A DNA stretch of 64,000 bases from Virgibacillus_O xinjiangensis (GTDB lineage Bacteria; Bacillota; Bacilli; Bacillales; Amphibacillaceae): assembly GCF_042643145.1 (NCBI RefSeq), contig NZ_JBHRSA010000042.1, forward strand, positions 28,419 through 92,418, in the 5' to 3' direction. The position numbers and the translations under genes are program-made. Shown in pieces: positions 33,142 to 41,760 of this stretch (position 1 is the stretch's first letter; each line of letters starts with the position of its first letter). The notes under the pieces are model-generated. The model saw only the letters and a program-made list of their open reading frames with translations. It was not told the origin of the DNA and searched no databases.

Positions 33142-33805
33142 AGATGATTTCCGGATAGCGAATATCCATGAGGAATTTTTGACGGAAATGGACGGAGTGG
33201 AAGTAGTCGGCAAGGCAATGACAGGGGAACAGACCCTGGCATTGATTGAAGAAAAGAGACCAGAGCTATTGTTGTTGGATATCTATCTGCCGGATTACCT
33301 TGGAACCGAGTTGATCCAGGAAGCACGGAAGATCCATCACGACATGGACGTGATCATCATCACCGCAGCACATGAGAAGGAACTGCTGGAGAAGAGCCTG
33401 CGTCAAGGGATTACCAATTATCTGATCAAACCTGTCAGCATGGAGCGGTTCCGGACAGTGATTGATGACTATCAAAAGCAGAGAGATCTGTTGGAAGGTA
33501 AGGAGCATATCGATCAGGAAACCGTCGATCAGCTCCTGTCTTCCTCTGTGCCAATGAAGCAACAGGAAGAGGAATCGCTTCCGAAAGGGATAGACAAAGT
33601 GACATTGGGTAAGGTGCGCGACATCATCGATCAGGAGGGTCGATCATGGTCGGCAGATGAAATGGGGAAGCAGATCGGCTCCTCCAGGCCGACTGCCCGC
33701 CGCTATCTGGAATACCTGGTCCAGGAGGGAGAAGCCAAAGTGGAACAGGAGTATGGGGTCATCGGCCGGCCGGAGCGCAGGTATATCCCTGTAGCCACTC
33801 CGTGA
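33119..33805 (+). CDS. CitT/DcuR-like response regulator
   Basis: A 228-residue regulator. The receiver domain has acidic residues in IVIAEDD, the phospho-acceptor Asp in LLLLDIYLPD, Thr/Ser in IIITAAHE and the Lys of YLIKPV. The C-terminal helix-turn-helix is WSADEMGKQIGSSRPTARRYLEYLVQEG, the pattern of citrate/malate-family regulators. It probably activates the tctCBA-DASS-prpBD operon that follows. A direct repeat of TGAACAAAA begins at its stop codon, a possible binding site. Confidence 0.9.
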   Translation: MLNIVIAEDDFRIANIHEEFLTEMDGVEVVGKAMTGEQTLALIEEKRPELLLLDIYLPDYLGTELIQEARKIHHDMDVIIITAAHEKELLEKSLRQGITNYLIKPVSMERFRTVIDDYQKQRDLLEGKEHIDQETVDQLLSSSVPMKQQEEESLPKGIDKVTLGKVRDIIDQEGRSWSADEMGKQIGSSRPTARRYLEYLVQEGEAKVEQEYGVIGRPERRYIPVATP

Positions 33806-33820
33806 ACAAAATGAACAAAA
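33803..33820 (+). promoter_or_regulatory. Tandem direct repeat, possible response-regulator site
   Basis: TGAACAAAATGAACAAAA: two perfect 9-base copies upstream of tctC. The first includes the stop codon of the regulator gene. Confidence 0.4.
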
Positions 33821-33850
33821 ATTATTTTACCTTCAATATTTAGTATATGA

Positions 33851-33864
33851 TGAAAACGTATACA
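33851..33864 (+). promoter_or_regulatory. cre-like site (CcpA) upstream of the first TTT operon
   Basis: TGAAAACGTATACA matches the Bacillus cre consensus TGWAANCGNTNWCA at 13 of 14 positions. It lies 64 bases upstream of tctC. Confidence 0.6.
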
Positions 33865-33927
33865 TAAAGAAAAATTCAGTTTATTATTTACGCAGTCACC
33901 AAAATCTACGATAGGAGGAGTACAAGC

Positions 33928-34908
33928 ATGAAGAAATACGTAGGAATATTGCTCGTTATACTTATGGTCTTTATTGTCGGCTGTTCCGATCAAAGCAGCG
34001 GATCTGCCGAGGATTTCCCGGATGGGAATATTGAAATCATCGCACCAGCAACACCTGGAGGCGGCTGGGATGCCACAGCCAGAGCGATGCAGAAGATTTT
34101 TGATGATGAAGGATTGATCGATGCCAACATCAATGTAGCCAATAAGCCGGGAGGTGGAGGAGAAGTAGGCTGGCAGTACCTGAAGAGCCAGGATGCCCAT
34201 ACGATCTCCATCAATTCCAGTTTGGTTATCACCAATAACCTGTTGGGCCAAAGTGATTTGACTTTTGAAGATTTTACGCCATTGGGAATTCTGAGTACGG
34301 AGTGGATTTCTGTTGCCGTTTCGCCGGATTCTTCGTATGACACAGGGGCACAGATCATGGAAGACTTGAAGGAAGACCCTACTTCCCTGAAAATCGGTGT
34401 GGCTCCAAGTCTTGGAAACAATGACCACCTGTCCTTTGTACAGGCTGCCCATGAATTCGGGGTGGATGTATCCCAAGTGGAATTCATGATCTATGAAAGC
34501 GGCGGCGACCTGCTGACTGCTCTTCTCGGCGGCCATGTGGATGTCGCTACCATGTCCGTATCCGAATCCAAAGAACAGCATTTGGCTGGAGAACTGAAAG
34601 TAGTGGCCGTGAGCTCTGAAGAGAGGGTAGAAGGTCTGGAAGAAGTAAGCACCTGGCAGGAACAAGGCGTGGACATGGTCTTCCCGCACTGGAGAGGTGT
34701 AATGGGTCCTCCTGACATGACCGAAGAGGAGATCGCCTACTGGGATGACAAGATCAGTACCATGGTAGAAACAGATGGCTGGAAGAGTGTCATGGAAAAT
34801 AATGACTGGGAGCCATTCTATCATAACAGCCAGGAATCCAAAGAGTTCTTGGCAGAACAGACAGAGCAGTACGATGAACTGCTGCAGCAAGCAGGTTTGA
34901 CAGACTAA
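33928..34908 (+). CDS. tctC: Tripartite tricarboxylate transporter, substrate-binding lipoprotein TctC
   Basis: A 326-residue lipoprotein with signal MKKYVGILLVILMVFIVG and lipobox Cys at residue 19. The TctC/Bug fold follows: IEIIAPATPGGGWDATARAM with the carboxylate-binding glycine loop, NVANKPGGGGEVGWQYL, the hinge, and IGVAPSLGNNDHLSFV. It captures a di- or tricarboxylate outside the cell for TctAB. It is the first gene of the transporter operon, followed by a perfect hairpin that probably protects its 3' end. Specificity is inferred only from prpB and prpD downstream. Confidence 0.92.
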   Translation: MKKYVGILLVILMVFIVGCSDQSSGSAEDFPDGNIEIIAPATPGGGWDATARAMQKIFDDEGLIDANINVANKPGGGGEVGWQYLKSQDAHTISINSSLVITNNLLGQSDLTFEDFTPLGILSTEWISVAVSPDSSYDTGAQIMEDLKEDPTSLKIGVAPSLGNNDHLSFVQAAHEFGVDVSQVEFMIYESGGDLLTALLGGHVDVATMSVSESKEQHLAGELKVVAVSSEERVEGLEEVSTWQEQGVDMVFPHWRGVMGPPDMTEEEIAYWDDKISTMVETDGWKSVMENNDWEPFYHNSQESKEFLAEQTEQYDELLQQAGLTD

Positions 34909-34916
34909 TCATTCAA

Positions 34917-34944
34917 GGGGAGTTGTCCTCCAGAACAACTCCCC
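34917..34944 (+). promoter_or_regulatory. Intercistronic hairpin between tctC and tctB
   Basis: Perfect 10-bp stem GGGGAGTTGT / ACAACTCCCC with an 8-base loop and no T run. It is better suited to transcript stabilisation or partial attenuation than to full termination. The second TTT operon has a hairpin at the same place. Confidence 0.75.
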
Positions 34945-34969
34945 ATCATAGTTATTGGGAGGGATGATG

Positions 34970-35413
34970 ATGGCCAGATTTATTGTGCCCTCATTTTTCA
35001 TCATACTGGGAGTCGTTTATCTGATTCTCACGTTTGGCATGACGCGCTCGCGTGTAGGGGATCCGAATGGGCCGCTATACTTTCCACTACTGATCGGTGC
35101 GGTGTTGCTGGTGTTCAGTATCATCTATTTCATCCAGGAGTGGAAAAAGCGGAACGAGGATTTTTCTCCATTCAAGGTTCTTTTTAAAGGAAGGAGTCCT
35201 TTCCTTATCATTACCACGCTGATCATGATTTTTATCTATACGTTCCTCTTTGAACGGATCGGCTTCTTATTCTCCACAGTCATTTTCCTTGGAGGATTGC
35301 TATTCATTGTAAACGGAACAAAGCCGTGGCTGAAAAATATTATCATCGCGGTGCTGTTTTCCGTCATTTCCTGGTACTCATTTTCCGAATTACTCAATGT
35401 AAGTTTGCCATAG
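34970..35413 (+). CDS. tctB: Tripartite tricarboxylate transporter small membrane subunit TctB
   Basis: A four-helix membrane protein of about 147 residues (VPSFFIILGVVYLIL; YFPLLIGAVLLVFSIIYFI; FLIITTLIMIFIYTFLFERIGFLFST; IIIAVLFSVISWYSFSELL). The FERIGF motif before helix 4 is common to TctB. It forms the membrane complex with TctA, encoded next. Three consecutive ATGs (34964-34970) are possible starts; the last is best spaced from GGGAGGG. Confidence 0.87.
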   Translation: MARFIVPSFFIILGVVYLILTFGMTRSRVGDPNGPLYFPLLIGAVLLVFSIIYFIQEWKKRNEDFSPFKVLFKGRSPFLIITTLIMIFIYTFLFERIGFLFSTVIFLGGLLFIVNGTKPWLKNIIIAVLFSVISWYSFSELLNVSLP

Positions 35414-35425
35414 AAAGGAGAGAGA

Positions 35426-36928
35426 ATGATGGGGGTGGATCTACAAAGTTTCATCGAAGGTCTGACGACTGCCCTTCAGCCGATGAATTTGTTATGGGTA
35501 TTTATCGGCGGATTCTTAGGGACCGTTGTCGGTATGCTGCCGGGTCTCGGTCCTGCTACAGCGGTCGCCGTGCTGATACCGATCACATTCGGCATGGACG
35601 CGACCAGTGCGCTCGTGCTGATGGCAGCCATCTATTACGGGGCCATGTACGGCGGTTCACGAAGTTCCATTTTGCTTAATACACCGGGGGATGGTTCAGC
35701 CATCGCCGCCACATTCGATGGTTACCCGATGACACAGAAAGGACAGGCCGGACAAGCCCTGACCATCTCGGCGATTGCGTCACTGATTGGTGGGACGATT
35801 GCCATCATCGGGTTCATCCTGTTGGCGAAACCACTGGCTGCGTTCGCCCTTGATTTCGGACCGGCCGAATACTTCCTGTTGCTGGTGTTCACCTTGTCGG
35901 CGATTGTCTCCCTGTCCAAGGGAAACATGGTCAAAGGGTTCATTTCGATGAGTATCGGTCTCATGCTGAGCACCGTCGGCATCGATTTGCAGACAGGGGT
36001 GCACCGTTTCACCTTCGATATCCCGCAGCTGAGTGAAGGGATCGATTTCCTGGTAGTCATCATCGGGGTCTATGCAGTAGGTGAGGTGCTGTACAATCTG
36101 TTGAGCATCGATGAAATCAAGAAAGAGGAGAAAAAGGTAGGCAAGAAAGGAATCTCGAAAGAACAATGGAACCAGACGAAATGGCCGATGCTCCGGCAAG
36201 GGCCGATCGGTTTCCTGATCGGTATTCTTCCTGGTGCTGGTGGTTCGATTGCTTCGATGCTGAGTTATACGACGGAACAGCAGATGTCCAAACATCCGGA
36301 GAAATTCGGTAAAGGAGCGATTGAAGGGGTGGCCGCTCCGGAATCTTCCAACAACGCGGCATCTGTCGGTACTTTCATACCGTTGCTGACCATGGGGATT
36401 CCTGGTTCAGGTACGACGGCAGTCATTCTGGGTGCCTTGATCATGCTTGGTCTGCAGCCGGGACCACTGTTGTTCGAGAACAATCCGGAGACCGTGTGGA
36501 CGCTGGTCAATAGTATGTTCATCGGCAACCTGTTCCTCGTCTTGATCAATATTGTAATGATCGGACTGTTGGTCAGGATTTTGGATACGCCGCCGAAGAT
36601 TCTTTATCCATTGATTCTTGTGCTGGCGTTCATCGGAACCTATACATTAAGCTATAGCGTTATCGATTTCTACATTTTGGTCATTTTCGGCATCATCGGT
36701 TTGGTCATGAAGCTTCTGAAGTTCCCGATTGCACCATTGATCCTCGCAGTCATCGTGGGATCGGATATGGAACAGAACTTCCGGAAGAGTATTGTCGCCC
36801 ATGACAACTTCCTGAATGTCCTGTTTGCTTCACCGATAACCATCTCATTATTGATTTTGACCGTTCTGTCGATTGCCTATCCGTTCATCATCGGCTGGGT
36901 GAAAAATAAAAAACAAGGAAGAGCATAG
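35426..36928 (+). CDS. tctA: Tripartite tricarboxylate transporter large membrane subunit TctA
   Basis: A 500-residue, 11-12 helix permease. GMLPGLGPATAVAVLIPITFGMD and YYGAMYGGSRSSILLNTPGDGSAIAATFDGYPM hold the two glycine/proline-rich signatures; a repeat of the first appears as LPGAGGSIASML in the second half. It couples ion flow to uptake of the ligand delivered by TctC. AAGGAGAG precedes the start, and the gene is tightly spaced after tctB (12 bases). Confidence 0.93.
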   Translation: MMGVDLQSFIEGLTTALQPMNLLWVFIGGFLGTVVGMLPGLGPATAVAVLIPITFGMDATSALVLMAAIYYGAMYGGSRSSILLNTPGDGSAIAATFDGYPMTQKGQAGQALTISAIASLIGGTIAIIGFILLAKPLAAFALDFGPAEYFLLLVFTLSAIVSLSKGNMVKGFISMSIGLMLSTVGIDLQTGVHRFTFDIPQLSEGIDFLVVIIGVYAVGEVLYNLLSIDEIKKEEKKVGKKGISKEQWNQTKWPMLRQGPIGFLIGILPGAGGSIASMLSYTTEQQMSKHPEKFGKGAIEGVAAPESSNNAASVGTFIPLLTMGIPGSGTTAVILGALIMLGLQPGPLLFENNPETVWTLVNSMFIGNLFLVLINIVMIGLLVRILDTPPKILYPLILVLAFIGTYTLSYSVIDFYILVIFGIIGLVMKLLKFPIAPLILAVIVGSDMEQNFRKSIVAHDNFLNVLFASPITISLLILTVLSIAYPFIIGWVKNKKQGRA

Positions 36929-36959
36929 CGCGCCCTTTCGTTACCAGGGAGGGACATAG

Positions 36960-38333
36960 ATGAAAAAACAGATACTGCTGGGCCTGTCTGCAGCCCTCTA
37001 CCTTCTATTTTTCTGGGTGGGCGCAGATTGGAGTCCGGAGGTGAAAGCAGGGGGAACACTACTGATTATCCAAATCCTTTGGATCGGCCGGGTGTTCCCT
37101 CTGGCATTCAGTTCTTTAATACTTATTGTGATTTTATCTTTCCACCTGACATCCTATGAAGATGCATTAAGTTATTTGGGATCCAGTCTGGTATGGCTGT
37201 TGTTCTCGACCTTCATTCTGGCCCATGCCTTTGTGAGCACCGGCTTGGCCAGCAGGGTGGCTTTATCCATTTTGAACTTGGCAAAAGGGTCGGGGAGACT
37301 ATTGATCTTCCTGTCCTTTTTCATGATGTTTGTGCTGACGGTGTTCATTCCTTCCAATATCGGCAAAGGAAAATTGACCAGTGATATTCTGGATCGCCTG
37401 TTGGTAGAACTGAAGGCCATCCAGCCGACGACCAATCTGGGAAAATCCTTTTTTATCGGTGTGGCCTATGTCAGTGCCGTATCGGCTGCCTTTGTTCCGA
37501 CAGGGGCGAGTTCGACGATCTATGCATTCGGCATGTTTTCTTCGGTGTCTGATTCGATGAGCTATACCAACTGGCTGCTTTATTTCAGTTTCCCCATGGG
37601 GTTGTTCGTGCTCCTGCTGTGGTTCCTGTTCCAGTCGGTCTTTCCGGCGGAGCGGGTGGACAGGGAAATGGTCAATGATTTGCTTACCAGCCAAAAGCAG
37701 AAGTTGGGAACCTGGAGTGCCAAAGAAGTAAGGATGACGCTGATTATTACCATTACCCTGCTGCTGTGGCTGACTCAGGTCTGGCACGGTTATTCCATTC
37801 CGCAAGTCGGCATGCTGGGTGCGGTGATGGTGGTGTTCCCCTTTATTGGGGTGCTGGACTGGGAGGAGGCAAAGGCCGGGATCAATTGGGATATGATGAT
37901 CTTTTTTGCTGCTACCCTGATGCTGTCGAACATGCTGATCGACACGGGGGCGATGGGCAGTTTTGCCGCATGGATCACGAGCTCCTTGGGTGGACTTCAC
38001 CCGGTGACTGTGGTGATTCTGCTTTGCGTGTTGACTGCCTTGGCCAGGGTCCTGTTCGTCAATGTTCTGGGGTTCCTGACGGTGGCACTTCCCTTGGCAA
38101 TCATGCTGGGGGAAAACATAGCGGTGTTCAGTCCTTTGGAAGTGGCCATGGCCGTCTACTTGATGGGCATACCGGGATTTTTGCTGATTACACAATCCCC
38201 TGTCCATCTGATCAGTTATTCGTACAATTATTTCAGCCAGCGGGATTTGCTGCGTGTAGGCGTCATCGCCATGCTGGGATGGCTGGCTATCGTGCTTGTG
38301 AGTATTTTTTTCTATTGGAAATGGATGATATAA
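36960..38333 (+). CDS. DASS/SLC13-type carboxylate symporter
   Basis: A 457-residue carrier with about twelve helices, related to the divalent anion:sodium symporter family. IGRVFPLAFSSLILIVIL near the N-terminus, VPTGASSTIYAFGMF with the S-N-x/T substrate-hairpin region, and INWDMMIFFAATLMLSNMLIDTGAMGSFA are typical. It follows tctA by 31 bases and precedes prpB by 12, so this operon carries two unrelated uptake systems. The second may offer a low-affinity or alternative route, or handle the dicarboxylate product (efflux or exchange of succinate). Neither role is shown by sequence. Confidence 0.8.
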   Translation: MKKQILLGLSAALYLLFFWVGADWSPEVKAGGTLLIIQILWIGRVFPLAFSSLILIVILSFHLTSYEDALSYLGSSLVWLLFSTFILAHAFVSTGLASRVALSILNLAKGSGRLLIFLSFFMMFVLTVFIPSNIGKGKLTSDILDRLLVELKAIQPTTNLGKSFFIGVAYVSAVSAAFVPTGASSTIYAFGMFSSVSDSMSYTNWLLYFSFPMGLFVLLLWFLFQSVFPAERVDREMVNDLLTSQKQKLGTWSAKEVRMTLIITITLLLWLTQVWHGYSIPQVGMLGAVMVVFPFIGVLDWEEAKAGINWDMMIFFAATLMLSNMLIDTGAMGSFAAWITSSLGGLHPVTVVILLCVLTALARVLFVNVLGFLTVALPLAIMLGENIAVFSPLEVAMAVYLMGIPGFLLITQSPVHLISYSYNYFSQRDLLRVGVIAMLGWLAIVLVSIFFYWKWMI

Positions 38334-38345
38334 GGAGGTATACAT

Positions 38346-39254
38346 ATGACGTGGCTGATTTCTGAACAGAAGTCACAGGAAACATTGGCAAATGAATTTA
38401 AAGATTTAATGAACAACAGGGAAATATTGAAAATTGCTGGAGCCCATGACGGCATGGCAGGCTTGGCAGGGAAGAGAGTGGGCTTCCATGCATTGTATCT
38501 GTCAGGTGCCGCTTTAACAGCGAGCAAGGGGATTCCGGATATCGGACTTTTGAACTCGACAGAAGTTGCCGACCGTGCCAATGAGATTGTCCGGGCAACC
38601 AATCTGCCGCTGCTCGTCGACGTGGACAACGGCTTTGGCGGTCCATTGAATGTCGCCAGGACGGTCAGTGAAATGCTGGAGGCGAGAGTGGCTGCCATCC
38701 AGATGGAAGACCAAAAGATACCGAAGAAATGCGGGCATTTGAATGGGAAACAGCTGATTTCCACGCAAGAAATGGTAGAGAAGATAAAAATGGTGAAAAA
38801 AGTTGCCCCATCCCTCGTGCTTATCGCCAGGACCGATGCCCATGGGGTGGAAGGAATGGACAAGGCAATGGAACGGGCAAAAGCCTATGCAGAAGCAGGA
38901 GCGGACGCCATCTTCCCGGAAGCGATGATCAACCAGGAAGAATTCACCACGGCATCCGATGCTATTGACGCACCGCTCCTCGCGAACATGACCGAATTCG
39001 GGAAGACCCCGTACTTCACGGCATCGGAATTCCAGGAGATGGGCTATTCGATGGTGATCTATCCGGTCACATCCTTGCGAGTGGCTGCGAAAGCCTATGA
39101 ACGCGCCTTTAATGAAATTGTGCAGAAAGGGACGCAGAAGGAAATTCTGGATGACATGCAGACGAGGGAAGAGCTTTACGAAACCATTCACCTGGAGGAG
39201 TATGAGCAGTTGGATGAAACCATTGCCAAAACCGTACTCCCCGACCAGGGCTAA
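38346..39254 (+). CDS. prpB: 2-Methylisocitrate lyase
   Basis: A 302-residue member of the isocitrate lyase/PEP mutase superfamily, closely resembling Bacillus MmgF/PrpB from end to end. GAHDGMAGLAGKRVGFHALYLSGAALTA, LLVDVDNGFGGPLNVARTV, the KKCGHLNGKQLIS catalytic loop with the lyase Cys, LIARTDAHGVEG and FPEAM are visible. It cleaves 2-methylisocitrate to pyruvate and succinate. It lies between a tricarboxylate transporter set and prpD. A perfect AAGGAGG site precedes the ATG. Related lyases for dimethylmalate or oxaloacetate are less likely given prpD. Confidence 0.92.
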   Translation: MTWLISEQKSQETLANEFKDLMNNREILKIAGAHDGMAGLAGKRVGFHALYLSGAALTASKGIPDIGLLNSTEVADRANEIVRATNLPLLVDVDNGFGGPLNVARTVSEMLEARVAAIQMEDQKIPKKCGHLNGKQLISTQEMVEKIKMVKKVAPSLVLIARTDAHGVEGMDKAMERAKAYAEAGADAIFPEAMINQEEFTTASDAIDAPLLANMTEFGKTPYFTASEFQEMGYSMVIYPVTSLRVAAKAYERAFNEIVQKGTQKEILDDMQTREELYETIHLEEYEQLDETIAKTVLPDQG

Positions 39255-39266
39255 AGGGGGATACCA

Positions 39267-40694
39267 ATGAAACTGATGGATCAGCAAGTGGATGCGGTCA
39301 TCGAACAGATCGCTGATTATGCACTGCAGACAGATGTAGGTGATGAAGAGTCGATGGAGGTTGCTGCCGAAGTATTGATGGACAGCTTGGGATGTGCCAT
39401 GCTGTCCCTCCAATATCCGGCATGCACCAAGCTCTTGGGACCGGTCGTTCCTGGTCAACCGAGCGAGGGCAGCTATGTACCTGGGACGGACTATTATCTG
39501 GACCCGGTACAGGCGGCATTCAACCTCGGCACATTGATTCGCTGGCTGGATTATAATGATTGCTGGCTTGCCAGGGAATGGGGACATCCGTCCGATAATT
39601 TGGGAGGAATCCTTTCGGTCGCCGATTATTTAAGCAGGAAATACAAAAGGGAAGGGAAAAATCCCCTGACGGTAAAGGATGTCCTGCAAGCGGCAATAAA
39701 AGCCCATGAAATACAGGGTGTGCTTGCGTTGGACAACAGTCTGAACCGGGAAGGGCTCGACCATGTCCTGTTCGTCAAAGTAGCAACAACAGCAGTAGCT
39801 GCTGCCATGCTCGGCGGCACGAAGGAGCAGGTGGTCAATGCGGTATCCAATGCCTGGATCGATAATGGCAGCCTCCGGACTTACCGGCATTATCCTAATG
39901 CCGGCTCCAGGAAATCCTGGGCAGCCGGTGATGCCACCAGCCGGGGCGTCTGGTTGGCCTTCCTGTCATTGAAAGGGGAGATGGGCTATCCGACCGCATT
40001 GTCTGCACCACAATGGGGGTTCGAAGATGTCGTGATGGATGGCAAAAGCCTGACATTGGCCCGCGATCTGGATGACTATGTCATGAAGCATATCCTGTTC
40101 AAAATTTCCTTCCCGGCCGAATACCATGCCCAAACCGCCGCAGAATGTGCGTTTGAATTGCATCAGGAAGTAGCGGACAAGTGGGACGAGATTGACGAAA
40201 TCACCATCGATACCCATGAATCGGCCGTCCGCATCATCGACAAGCAGGGACCATTGAAAAATCCTGCCGACCGGGATCACAGCCTACAGTACATTACAGC
40301 GATCGGTTTGATATATGGGAATATCATAGCCGACCATTACGAGGACGAGATTGCAGAAAATCCATTGGTGGATGAACTGCGCAATAAAATGGTCGTCCGC
40401 GAGAACCTGCAGTATTCCCAGGACTACCTGGATCCGGCGAAACGTTCCATCGCCAACGCGGTCCAAGTGAAGTTCAAAGACGGCAGCACCACACAGAAGG
40501 TGGAAAGGGAATACCCAGTCGGCCACCGCTTCCGCAGGGAAGAAGGCCGTCCATTGCTTTACAAGAAATTTGAAGACAATGTGGCGAAACAGTTTAATGA
40601 AGAGGCAACTGCGGGGTTAGCAGAATTGTTTCAAGAGAAAGAGGAATTGTATCAATTGGATGTTGACGTGTTCGTGGATCAATGGAGGAAATGA
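39267..40694 (+). CDS. prpD: 2-Methylcitrate dehydratase (MmgE/PrpD family)
   Basis: A 475-residue PrpD-family enzyme. DSLGCAMLSLQYPACTKLLGP, LIRWLDYNDCWLAREWGHPSDNLGGILSVAD and KSWAAGDATSRGVWLA are the conserved blocks of MmgE/PrpD. It dehydrates 2-methylcitrate to 2-methylaconitate (or to methylisocitrate in Bacillus MmgE). With prpB it turns 2-methylcitrate into pyruvate and succinate. There is no prpC (methylcitrate synthase) or propionyl-CoA synthetase in this cluster. Last gene of the operon, 12 bases after prpB, with a strong terminator. Confidence 0.92.
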   Translation: MKLMDQQVDAVIEQIADYALQTDVGDEESMEVAAEVLMDSLGCAMLSLQYPACTKLLGPVVPGQPSEGSYVPGTDYYLDPVQAAFNLGTLIRWLDYNDCWLAREWGHPSDNLGGILSVADYLSRKYKREGKNPLTVKDVLQAAIKAHEIQGVLALDNSLNREGLDHVLFVKVATTAVAAAMLGGTKEQVVNAVSNAWIDNGSLRTYRHYPNAGSRKSWAAGDATSRGVWLAFLSLKGEMGYPTALSAPQWGFEDVVMDGKSLTLARDLDDYVMKHILFKISFPAEYHAQTAAECAFELHQEVADKWDEIDEITIDTHESAVRIIDKQGPLKNPADRDHSLQYITAIGLIYGNIIADHYEDEIAENPLVDELRNKMVVRENLQYSQDYLDPAKRSIANAVQVKFKDGSTTQKVEREYPVGHRFRREEGRPLLYKKFEDNVAKQFNEEATAGLAELFQEKEELYQLDVDVFVDQWRK

Positions 40695-40703
40695 TGGATT
40701 GGG

Positions 40704-40734
40704 ACAGCCTGCCTTGTGGCGGGCTGTTTTTTTT
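40704..40734 (+). terminator. Terminator of the tct-prpBD operon
   Basis: Stem ACAGCCTGCC / GGCGGGCTGT followed by T8. Confidence 0.93.
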
Positions 40735-40737
40735 GAT

Positions 40738-40862
40738 TGGGGTGAGCGGTGAGCGAGTGTGCGTGGCCCGAGTGGGCGGTGCTGCGGCCTGAGTGGGCGT
40801 GTGCGTGGCCTGAGTGGGAGGAGCTACGGCCTGAGTGAGAGGTGCCGAGGCCTGAGGGATTG
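40738..40862 (-). repeat. Array R6 of the 21-bp repeat family, inverted (about 6 units)
   Basis: Units read GGCCCGAGT or GGCCTGAGT on the plus strand, the reverse complement of ACTCGGGCC, at 21-base steps. It begins directly after the prpD terminator. Confidence 0.85.
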
Positions 40863-40912
40863 CTTTCACCAATGCTTGAAAATCTGTGCTGATTCATAAT
40901 TTCATATTTTAT

Positions 40913-40923
40913 TTGTCAGACAA
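40913..40923. promoter_or_regulatory. Upstream FadR/GntR-type operator
   Basis: Perfect 11-base palindrome TTGTCAGACAA, 24 bases upstream of the -35 element. Confidence 0.8.
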
Positions 40924-40946
40924 TAAAACTATTTTACAAAAAATCG

Positions 40947-40975
40947 TTGACTTGATGACAGAGTTGTCTTATAAT
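40947..40975 (+). promoter_or_regulatory. Promoter of the glucarate operon
   Basis: TTGACT, 17-base spacer, consensus TATAAT. The spacer also holds GACA..TTGTC half-sites. Confidence 0.82.
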
Positions 40976-40980
40976 TCTAA

Positions 40981-40991
40981 TTGTCAGACAA
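40981..40991. promoter_or_regulatory. Downstream FadR/GntR-type operator at the transcription start
   Basis: Second exact TTGTCAGACAA copy, 6 bases after the -10, positioned to block transcription. Confidence 0.82.
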
Positions 40992-41025
40992 ACAAACATC
41001 AATGAACGGAAAGGAGGGCGGACGT

Positions 41026-41760
41026 GTGAGTAGGAGAGTGGAACCTATCAAGATGAAGTCGGTGAAACGCAATACGCTTTCACATCAGGTGATCGAGCAG
41101 ATTATTGATCTATTGATGGATGGGCAACTGAAGGCAGGAGATAAACTGCCGCCGGAAATGGAACTGATGGAAATGCTGTCTGTCAGCAGGCCGATTTTGC
41201 GAGAAGCATTAAGTTCTTTGGAAACGTTGGGGGTCATACACCGCAAAACGAGGGAAGGCACCTTCTTTTCAGAAGAAGTCGGCAGTGAGCCTCATCGCCT
41301 CATGCTGGCATTATCAGCAGGCGATATTGATACGATTATTGAAACACGTCTCACCCAGGAATTAGGTCTGGTTGGCCTTGCAGCAGAGAAAATCTCCGAA
41401 CTGGAATTGAGGAAGCTGGAGGAGAACATTGCCCAAATGGAAGCGGCAGAGGGTGATTATTTAGAAATTGACCGGGAATTCCACCGGATTATTGCCTTCA
41501 GTGCCAGCAACTCCATTACGGAAGGGATGATTGACGCACTGCTCAATATGTATGACAAGACGATGGAGAACATTGCGGTGAAGGATCGGAATAAAGAGAA
41601 GACTGTTCAGCACCATAAGGATATCTTCCATGCGCTCAAGAAGCGGGATCCGATTGAAGCGTATGCGAGCATGTACCGGCATCTGGATCATGCGAGAAAC
41701 AGATTGATCCGTCCTCTGCAGAAGAGAGAAATTGAAGATGGGAAGGATTTGGTAGAATGA
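41026..41760 (+). CDS. GntR-family (FadR subgroup) regulator of glucarate use
   Basis: A 244-residue regulator. The winged helix-turn-helix reads LSHQVIEQIIDLLMDGQLKAGDKLPPEMELMEMLSVSRPILREALSSLETLGVI, followed by an all-helical FCD domain with the His/Asp metal site (REFHRIIAFSASNS; VQHHKDIFHALKKRD; HLDHARNRL). It probably represses the operon and is relieved by a sugar acid. Two identical palindromes flank the operon promoter upstream. Start: GTG at 41026 behind AAGGAGGG; a TTG at 40981 is in frame but lies in the operator. The stop overlaps kdgD by 4 bases. Confidence 0.9.
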   Translation: MSRRVEPIKMKSVKRNTLSHQVIEQIIDLLMDGQLKAGDKLPPEMELMEMLSVSRPILREALSSLETLGVIHRKTREGTFFSEEVGSEPHRLMLALSAGDIDTIIETRLTQELGLVGLAAEKISELELRKLEENIAQMEAAEGDYLEIDREFHRIIAFSASNSITEGMIDALLNMYDKTMENIAVKDRNKEKTVQHHKDIFHALKKRDPIEAYASMYRHLDHARNRLIRPLQKREIEDGKDLVE

